This document shows, piece by piece, positions 29,129 through 34,712 of a DNA stretch of 34,712 nucleotides. Under the pieces are notes generated by a model. The model was given only the letters and a program-made list of their open reading frames with translations. It did not search any database and had not been told where the DNA came from. The DNA comes from an uncultured Ruminococcus sp. GTDB taxonomy: Bacteria > Bacillota > Clostridia > Monoglobales > Monoglobaceae. Positions within the stretch are counted from its first letter, which is position 1. Every line of letters starts with the position of its first letter. The stretch is from NCBI GenBank assembly GCA_902766745.1, contig CACXES010000074.1:1-34712 (forward strand). The letters are read 5' to 3'. Made by a program: the position numbers and the translations under genes.

Positions 29129-31627
29129 TTACCGCTCAAATGTGAACACATGACGACCGCTGCCGAAGCATTTTGACACACCTCCGTATTCAAAGCGGCA
29201 GGTGGTGTTGGGCGGAACCTCAATCTCAAACCTCACGCTGTCCGCAGACGTCTCCCATGCGGAAACTATCTTCCCGTACATGGTGTCAAGCTCTGCACGG
29301 GCATCGGTCAATCTCGAATCCAAAACCGGCCTTATGTCAAAGGACTTGTAGCCCGGCGAGGTGTAATTGATTCCGCAGACATCGGTGAACAGCCATGAGG
29401 CAACCGCACCGTAGGCATAGTGGTTATACGAATTCATATCCGCACTCCAGAAGCTTCCGTCAGGCTTTATGCCGTCCCAATGCTCCCATATGGTGGTTGC
29501 ACCCTTGGAAATCGGGTACAGCCACGAGGGGAAATCCCTCTGCAGAAGCAGGTCATAGGCAAGCTCCGTATATCCGTTCCGTGACAGGGCATAGACAATA
29601 TACGGCGTACCCACAAAGCCGGTGCTGAGCTTCCTTCCGTTGTTCTCCACAAGCCTTGCAAGGTCAGCGGCAACAGCGGTCTTGTTATCGGTTAGGTCAA
29701 ACCACAGCGCAAGGGTGTTTGCGGTCTGAGTCTGCTGCTTTACGGTGCCGTCGGGGTTTAGGTATTCCTTGCCGAAGGCATCGCGGATTTTGACGTATAA
29801 ATCGTTGTAATACTCCGCCTTGTCTGCATATCCGAGTATCTCTGCCGCCTCGGCTGTGTTTTTGCAGGATAAGGCGTAGAATGCGGTCGCAATCAGGTAT
29901 TTATCCGTCTTTCCTTCATAGCTGCCCTCCTCGGCATCCAGTCCCAGCCAGTCGCCGTACTGGAACCCGGTATTCCACAGATACGGATTTTCACCCTGTG
30001 ATTTAATATATCCGACCCAACGCTCCATATTTTCAAAAAGGTTTTTGATGATTGTCTTATCACCGTAGGCTCTGTATATTTCCATGGGACAGATTGTTAT
30101 GGCATCGCCCCATGCCGCACGGCAGCCCTCACCGGTCATGCGCGGAACTATCGGCATAATCTGACCATCGCCCTGCTGCTCCAGTGCGGCATCGTTGAGC
30201 CACTTGTTAAACAGCGGTCCCACACAGCGGTTTATTGCCGCCGCCTTAATGAACACCTGAGCATCGCCTGTCCAGCCCATGCGCTCGTCCCTTTGAGGAC
30301 AGTCGGTCGGAACATCCAAAAAGTTGTCGTCCTGACCCCACAAAACGTTTTGATAAAGCTGATTGACATCGCTGTCGGAGCATTTGAAGTCCGCCGTCTT
30401 TTTATAGTCGGTGTGCATGGGATAAGCCCAAAAGTCCTCAAGCCGAATCTCGCCGGGATAATCGATAAGGCGAATGTATCTGAAGCCCTGGAACGAGAAG
30501 GTCGGTTCAAACTCCTCGGCATCGCCGCCGCACAGGGTGTATTCGATAAGGTTCTGCGCCTTGCGCATATTCTCGGTATAGAAGTTTCCGTCCTTGTCCA
30601 AAACCTCCGCATGGTCAAAGGTGACCTTGTCGCCTCGGCTGCCTTTGGTGCGGAAGTGTACGACTCCCGTTATGTTCTGACCGAAGTCGAGAACCCTCTC
30701 ACCCTTGGGCGTAATTATCAATTCAATCGGAGATATCGGCTGCTGCTTGCGAACAGGCTCGTGCTTCTGCCCCGAAATTTGCATATAGGGATAGCTTTTG
30801 AATACTACACGCTTCAGCTTTTCCCCGTCACAGTCGGGCAGATAGAGGGCTTCGGCATACAGGGCGGCGTCATAGGTCTCACCGTTGTATATGTCCGCCC
30901 TCGACCAGGGCGAGTCAAAGCACTTCCATTCATTATCGGTGCATATAAAGTCAACACTCCCGTCCTCATAGGTTATCTCAAGCTGCAAAAGTGCCGCAAC
31001 CTCTGATAAATCATAGCAATCACGAGAAATTGCGCCGCTCGCCCAGCCGGAGGCAACCGCCATGCATACGGCATTTTTCTCGGCTATCAGCTCGGTCACA
31101 TCATAGGTCTGATACAGCAAATCCATATGTATCGGCGTGAAGCCGGGAGCCAAGCGTGCGTCGCTGATGAGCCGGTTATTGATTCTGATTTCGTACACGC
31201 CGAGGGCGGTTGCGTAAAGCCTTGCACGACTGACCTTTTTGGGTGCGGAAAACTCTTTTCTGAACACAGGCACAAAGCCGTCCTTCTCGAAGTTGGTTAT
31301 CCACCGGGCACGCCAGCCCTTCCAACTCATAAGTCCCGTTTCAAAGGTACAGTCCGCCTGTGCCTCACGGCCGTAGTTATCGTACACGGTAACATTTACC
31401 TTATACTCCGTCTTTGGGCAAAGTGGCGCACCGTGGTACTTGACAAAAACGCTGTTGCCGCCGGACACAATGCCGCTGTCCCACATTTTGTCCACTCGGA
31501 TTCTGTAAGCGGTCTGGAAGGTGTTTTCCGTGTCAGACTCAAGCTTCCACGAAAATTCGGGGCGCTCTGTGTCAAGCCCGATTGGGTTTTTTAAGTAGTT
31601 TACCGTTAAATCCTTAATTTTCAGCAT
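29129..31627 (-). CDS. Glycoside hydrolase family 78 alpha-L-rhamnosidase
   Basis: 832 residues, a typical length for GH78. The enzyme inverts and releases terminal alpha-L-rhamnose from pectic or flavonoid glycosides. The N-terminal beta-sandwich begins MLKIKDLTVNYLKNPIGLDT and contains PEFSWKL. The second sandwich carries VLDFGQNITGVVHFRTKG. The (alpha/alpha)6 catalytic domain has VPTDCPQRDERMGWTGDAQV at about 440-460, with the Asp/Glu of the acid-base region, then WLGLDAEEGSY, and near the end TTIWEHWDG and SYNHYAYGAVASW. There is no signal peptide, so it should be cytoplasmic and act on imported oligosaccharides. GAGGT precedes the ATG. It is a single-gene unit bracketed by inverted R repeats. 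The GH78-like remnants at 0.4-1.5 kb show that such genes were once more numerous here. Confidence 0.95.
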   Translation of the reverse strand: MLKIKDLTVNYLKNPIGLDTERPEFSWKLESDTENTFQTAYRIRVDKMWDSGIVSGGNSVFVKYHGAPLCPKTEYKVNVTVYDNYGREAQADCTFETGLMSWKGWRARWITNFEKDGFVPVFRKEFSAPKKVSRARLYATALGVYEIRINNRLISDARLAPGFTPIHMDLLYQTYDVTELIAEKNAVCMAVASGWASGAISRDCYDLSEVAALLQLEITYEDGSVDFICTDNEWKCFDSPWSRADIYNGETYDAALYAEALYLPDCDGEKLKRVVFKSYPYMQISGQKHEPVRKQQPISPIELIITPKGERVLDFGQNITGVVHFRTKGSRGDKVTFDHAEVLDKDGNFYTENMRKAQNLIEYTLCGGDAEEFEPTFSFQGFRYIRLIDYPGEIRLEDFWAYPMHTDYKKTADFKCSDSDVNQLYQNVLWGQDDNFLDVPTDCPQRDERMGWTGDAQVFIKAAAINRCVGPLFNKWLNDAALEQQGDGQIMPIVPRMTGEGCRAAWGDAITICPMEIYRAYGDKTIIKNLFENMERWVGYIKSQGENPYLWNTGFQYGDWLGLDAEEGSYEGKTDKYLIATAFYALSCKNTAEAAEILGYADKAEYYNDLYVKIRDAFGKEYLNPDGTVKQQTQTANTLALWFDLTDNKTAVAADLARLVENNGRKLSTGFVGTPYIVYALSRNGYTELAYDLLLQRDFPSWLYPISKGATTIWEHWDGIKPDGSFWSADMNSYNHYAYGAVASWLFTDVCGINYTSPGYKSFDIRPVLDSRLTDARAELDTMYGKIVSAWETSADSVRFEIEVPPNTTCRFEYGGVSKCFGSGRHVFTFER

Positions 31628-31651
31628 AATGATTACCTCTTTGATTTATTT

Positions 31652-31680
31652 TTAATATTTGAACTTCTATCTTGTGTAAA
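31652..31680 (-). promoter_or_regulatory. Possible promoter of the rhamnosidase gene
   Basis: The minus strand has TTTACA (31675-31680), 17 bases, then TATTAA (31652-31657), about 25 bases before the start codon. The -10 match is imperfect. Confidence 0.5.
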
Positions 31681-31736
31681 AATATCGGTATCTGTTTCGT
31701 CAAAGTTACAGCGGAGTCGGTGAAGCGAAACGCTTC

Positions 31737-31905
31737 AAATCCGAAATAATTTTTCATTGCAGTTGGGCTTGGCAACTGTATGGGCGTAGGGCAATTATTC
31801 ATTAAAATTATTTCGGATTTATAATACGTTTACTGCTAATGTGTGAGGCAAGCGAAAAACATACAAAACGATATTTTAATATATCCCTATTTTACGCATT
31901 TTTTC
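31737..31905 (-). repeat. R2: palindromic repeat in inverted orientation to R1
   Basis: The 17-base arms lie at 31737-31753 and 31804-31820, with the same CAGTTG/CAACTG inner hairpin as R1. The extension (31821-31905) aligns with the R1 extension read on the other strand (GCGTAAAATAGGGATATATT, then CACACATTAGCAGTAAACGT). Just outside its other end, GTCGGTGAAGCGAAACGCTT (from 31716) matches a motif in the left flank of E1 (from 7167). Confidence 0.85.
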
Positions 31906-31932
31906 ACTTTTGCAAACAGCTGATCGGTTTGC

Positions 31933-32736
31933 TTAAAATTCTCTCACCCTAAGCATAATTACCGCCGCCTGCCTGCCCGTCCTGTCCTTATGCGTGCGGT
32001 AGGAATAGTATTTATCCGAATTACAGACAGTACATACGCCGCTTAAATCTATGTTCTGCGGCTCAAGACCGCTCTGAATCAATATATCACGGTTCATCCT
32101 CCAAATATCTGCGAGGAATTTTCCGTCCTCCCTCTCTGTCAGGTACTTCCTGTCAAAATACTCCGGCGCATCACTGCCGAATTCAAAGCAGCACGGTCCG
32201 ATTCCCGGGCCGATGGCGGCAGCTATGTCCGACGGCCTGCTGCCGAATTCTTTTTCCATAACCTCAACCGCCGCGGCGCCTATTCTCTGTACCGTTCCGC
32301 GCCAGCCGGAGTGAACCGCCGCAATAACGCGCCTTTCCCGATCATACAAAAGTATGGGGATGCAGTCGGCGGAAAACACCACCAACGCCATGTTCTCAAT
32401 ATTGCAGACAAGTCCGTCTGTGTCCTCTATATCGCTGTCGCGGACTATTCCCTTCCCGGCGTCCGCCTCGGTCACAATTCGTATATTCTTCGTATGCGTC
32501 TGCTTGGCGAGAACGGTTCGGTCGAGAGAAATCCCCAAATCCTCCGCCAAAAGACGATAATTTTCGCGGACGGCGCACTCGTCATCATGCACCCGAAAGC
32601 CCAAGTTAAAGCCGCATATCCTGCCGCGGCTGACTCCGCCCTGTGCCGAGGTAAAGCCATGCACAACCTCATTTTCGGGCAGCAGCCCCGATTTTAAATA
32701 ATGCCTGTCACCGCATTTGTATTCGTAAATCCCCAC
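31933..32736 (-). CDS. pgeF: Peptidoglycan editing factor PgeF (YfiH/laccase-domain protein)
   Basis: 267 residues of the multicopper-laccase-fold YfiH family. In E. coli the homologue hydrolyses UDP-MurNAc peptides carrying L-Ser in place of L-Ala, thereby editing peptidoglycan precursors; purine nucleoside phosphorylase activity has also been reported for family members. Metal-binding and active-site segments visible are VVFSADCIPILLYD, AAVHSGWRGTVQRI and IGPGIGPCCFEFG, plus YYSYRTHKDRTGRQAAVI near the end. The start is GTG at 32736 with GAGGT nine bases upstream, 12 bases after the YmdB stop, so the two genes are co-transcribed. Confidence 0.93.
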   Translation of the reverse strand: MGIYEYKCGDRHYLKSGLLPENEVVHGFTSAQGGVSRGRICGFNLGFRVHDDECAVRENYRLLAEDLGISLDRTVLAKQTHTKNIRIVTEADAGKGIVRDSDIEDTDGLVCNIENMALVVFSADCIPILLYDRERRVIAAVHSGWRGTVQRIGAAAVEVMEKEFGSRPSDIAAAIGPGIGPCCFEFGSDAPEYFDRKYLTEREDGKFLADIWRMNRDILIQSGLEPQNIDLSGVCTVCNSDKYYSYRTHKDRTGRQAAVIMLRVREF

Positions 32737-32748
32737 TTTTCATCTACC

Positions 32749-33531
32749 TCACTGAAGCCTGTTAAACCGAAGCCGCTCCACCAACACGGTCTTGCCGCTT
32801 TTCTCGTCTATCTCGAATATACATCCGCAAAACCAAACCTCGCCCTGTGCCTTTTCAAAACGGACACGCTTCACCGGATTATAAAAATGACTGACAATTA
32901 TCTCCTTCTTGACGCCGAGAACCGAGTTCTCCACCCCGGTCATGCCTAAGTCGCATATGAATCCGGTGCCGCCGGGCAGAATCCTCTCGTCTGCGGTCTG
33001 TACATGGGTGTGCGTTCCGAAAACGCAGCTGACCCTTCCGTCAAGAAAATGACCCATGGCAAGCTTCTCCGAGGTCGCCTCGGCGTGCATATCCACAATC
33101 ACTATATCCGCATCCGTCTTGGGAAGTAAGCGCTCCACTGCGTGAAAAGGACAGTCAACCGGCGTCATATTCACTCTGCCCGATAGGCTTATTACCGCAA
33201 TCCTCGCCTTGCCGATGTCACAGACGGTACAGCCGTTTCCCTCCGCCTCGGGCGGAAAGTTGAGGGGCCGTATCACGTTTTCAAAATCCTCCAAAACCCC
33301 CGCCGACTCCTTGTTGTCATAGGTGTGGTTTCCCATTGTTATCACATCAACACCGCACCGTGTCAGCGTACCGGCTATATCTCGTGTAATCCCGTTGGGC
33401 TCGGCGGTATTCTCGCCGTTGGCTACGCAGAAGTCAATATCATATCTGCTGCGTATTCTTCCGAGGCTGTTGTACACATACTCTCTGCCGTCCTCGCCGT
33501 TTATATCTCCTATCGCCAAAACTCTGATCAT
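32749..33531 (-). CDS. ymdB: YmdB family metallophosphoesterase (TIGR00282)
   Basis: 260 residues. The family has a calcineurin-like fold with a dinuclear metal site; B. subtilis YmdB has cyclic-nucleotide phosphodiesterase activity and affects biofilm versus motility choice. Motifs in order are GDINGEDGR (GDxxG), NGENTAEPNGIT, TMGNHTYDNKE, DMHAEATSEKLAMGHFLDGR and FGTHTHVQTADERILPGGTG. The ATG is preceded by GGGAGAATGAAAA. It lies 31 bases after rlmB and 12 before pgeF in the same direction. The cellular role in this organism is unknown. Confidence 0.94.
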   Translation of the reverse strand: MIRVLAIGDINGEDGREYVYNSLGRIRSRYDIDFCVANGENTAEPNGITRDIAGTLTRCGVDVITMGNHTYDNKESAGVLEDFENVIRPLNFPPEAEGNGCTVCDIGKARIAVISLSGRVNMTPVDCPFHAVERLLPKTDADIVIVDMHAEATSEKLAMGHFLDGRVSCVFGTHTHVQTADERILPGGTGFICDLGMTGVENSVLGVKKEIIVSHFYNPVKRVRFEKAQGEVWFCGCIFEIDEKSGKTVLVERLRFNRLQ

Positions 33532-33562
33532 TTTTCATTCTCCCGTCATGTAAATCTCAATT

Positions 33563-34315
33563 TTATTCCGCTTTTCCCTTGTTCATTCTCTGCCGCAGAA
33601 CCTCGTAAAGCAGAACCCCCGCCGCAACCGAAGCGTTCAGGGATTCAATCCTGCCCGGCATCGGAATTTTCACCAGGAAGTCACACGCCTCACGGACAAT
33701 GCGGCTCATGCCCTTGCCCTCGCTACCGATAACTATTGCCAGAGGCACGGTCAGGTCGGCATCGTAATGGTACTGCTCTGCCCGAAGATCGGTTCCGGCA
33801 ATCCAAAAACCTTCCTTTTTCAGGCGTTCCAGCGTCTGTGCAAGGTTGGTCACCCGTGCCACAGGCGTGTATTCCACCGCCCCGGCGGATACCTTCGCCA
33901 CCACCGAATTGAGCGACACACTACGGTTTTTCGGGATAATCACCCCATGTGCGCCGGCGGCGTTTGCCGTTCGGATAATGCTGCCTAAATTCTGCGGATC
34001 GGTCAGGCCGTCTGCCGCCACCAAAAGCGGCGGTATGTCGGAATTTCGCGCAGCCGACAAAATATCCTCAAGCTCTGTATAGCTATGTGCGGCGCAGACC
34101 GCCGCAAAGCCCTGATGATTTGCGCCCTCGGTCAGCTTGTCAAGCCGCCGCTTATCGGTGATTATGCACCGAACTCCGCACTCCCGCGCAAGCCTCTGTA
34201 TCCGTCCTACCGCCGAATTGCGAAGCCCCTCCTGCACGAAAAGCTTATCTATGGTGCGCCCCGACTCAAGTGCCTCGGTTATCGGATTTCTGCCGTATAT
34301 TATATCCTCGTTCAT
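33563..34315 (-). CDS. rlmB: 23S rRNA (guanosine-2'-O)-methyltransferase RlmB (TrmH family)
   Basis: About 250 residues. The N-terminal L30e-like substrate-binding domain starts MNEDIIYGRNPITEALESGR. The SPOUT catalytic domain has LVAADGLTDPQNLGSIIRTA, AIVIGSEGKGMSRIVREACD and IPMPGRIESLNASVAAGVLL, the three conserved motifs forming the knotted SAM site. RlmB methylates G2251 (E. coli numbering) of 23S rRNA. ATG at 34315 fits the family start and has AAAGGGG upstream. The in-frame extension to 34411 lies over the promoter. It is the first gene of the rlmB-ymdB-pgeF unit. Confidence 0.93.
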   Translation of the reverse strand: MNEDIIYGRNPITEALESGRTIDKLFVQEGLRNSAVGRIQRLARECGVRCIITDKRRLDKLTEGANHQGFAAVCAAHSYTELEDILSAARNSDIPPLLVAADGLTDPQNLGSIIRTANAAGAHGVIIPKNRSVSLNSVVAKVSAGAVEYTPVARVTNLAQTLERLKKEGFWIAGTDLRAEQYHYDADLTVPLAIVIGSEGKGMSRIVREACDFLVKIPMPGRIESLNASVAAGVLLYEVLRQRMNKGKAE

Positions 34316-34382
34316 ATCGATAAATGCCCCTTTATCAACTATTTTCTGTTTTATTATTCTGACTGCGTTTTTCTCACGGTAT

Positions 34383-34411
34383 ATCATAGCACAATACATA
34401 TTTAATGTCAA
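34383..34411 (-). promoter_or_regulatory. Promoter of rlmB-ymdB-pgeF
   Basis: The minus strand has TTGACA (34406-34411), a 17-base spacer and TATGAT (34383-34388). Confidence 0.8.
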
Positions 34412-34447
34412 TTTTTGTTACCGAATTGTCATAAATTATTTTGTTGT

Positions 34448-34712
34448 CGATTGTAAATTGAAAAAAATTGCGTATAATTAGGAATATTTTGATGTTTTCC
34501 CCGTTTACTCCGCACGGCAACATTGTGCAAATTATAAATCCGAAATAATTTTATTGAATAATTGCCCTGCGCCCTCGTCGCCACTTGCTCCACTTGCTCG
34601 ATGCTCGTTTATTCGCATCGTCGCCTGCTCCGCTGCGGCTCCTCCTCCCAAAAAACGTCGGGTACAACCCTCCGTTTTTCGGGAACCCTACTGCCCGGTC
34701 GGCAATGTATAA
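34448..34712 (+). repeat. R3: R-family repeat running off the window, with a different interior
   Basis: From GATTGTAAATTG (34448) through the left arm AAATCCGAAATAATTTT (34536-34552) and GAATAATTGCCCTGCGCCC it aligns with R1. After that the interior is GC-rich (CTCGTCGCCACTTGCTCCAC, GCTGCGGCTCCTCCTCCC) and unlike R1 or R2. The closing arm is not reached by 34712, so this may be a longer family member. No gene is recognised here. Confidence 0.7.

Overview
The window looks like a chromosomal segment from a member of the Clostridia (Firmicutes). This rests on the DUF4364 wing-helix protein, the FtsZ tail, S-layer-homology (SLH) surface proteins with Gly/Ser linkers, a DegV protein, and strong Shine-Dalgarno sites with frequent GTG/TTG starts. 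The carbohydrate-related content (an intact family-78 rhamnosidase plus remnants of two further glycosidase-type genes) fits a plant-polysaccharide user such as a gut anaerobe. The genus-level identity is inference only. Most genes lie on the minus strand; ftsZ, one SLH protein, a fructose-6-phosphate-aldolase-like gene, one AraC regulator and a DUF559 nuclease lie on the plus strand.

Layout. 1-2.9 kb is a decayed region: an IS66 Orf2 tail, a GH78-like catalytic remnant, an SLH protein that runs into GH78-like sequence before an in-frame stop, and the tail of a GH99/WbsX-like hydrolase with a frameshift. 3-6.7 kb carries a DUF4364 gene, alaS and a HIT hydrolase. 7.2-11.9 kb is a compact housekeeping operon transcribed leftward: rsuA-type pseudouridine synthase, pyridoxamine kinase, comM-type AAA ATPase, trmL, degV. 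12.1-13.5 kb holds ftsZ with its own promoter and terminator. 14.2-16.4 kb is a 735-residue SLH surface protein. 16.6-20.9 kb is a MarR-controlled heterodimeric ABC exporter. 21-23.6 kb has an FSA-type transaldolase between two AraC regulators. 24.4-28.7 kb is a five-gene operon (exported protein, ABC-2 ATPase, permease, histidine kinase, response regulator). 29.1-31.6 kb is a GH78 alpha-L-rhamnosidase, and 31.9-34.4 kb is rlmB-ymdB-pgeF.

The most unusual feature is a family of palindrome-bounded elements, here called E. One complete copy (23728-24173) carries a small DUF559 (Vsr-like PD-(D/E)XK fold) nuclease gene. Its ribosome binding site lies in the left terminal repeat, and its last codons and stop lie in the right terminal repeat. 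Two other copies (6836-7098 and 13854-14109) are internally deleted derivatives that keep both ends and the 3' part of a sister DUF559 gene. Two isolated right ends (13705-13754, 24348-24397) are each joined to a second repeat (F). The relation resembles a gene-bearing element and its MITE-like derivatives, but with a nuclease instead of a recognisable transposase.

A separate repeat family (R; cores at 28831-28916, 31737-31820 and from 34536) has 17-bp inverted arms. Two of its copies lie in opposite orientation on either side of the rhamnosidase gene. No tRNA, rRNA or CRISPR array was recognised.
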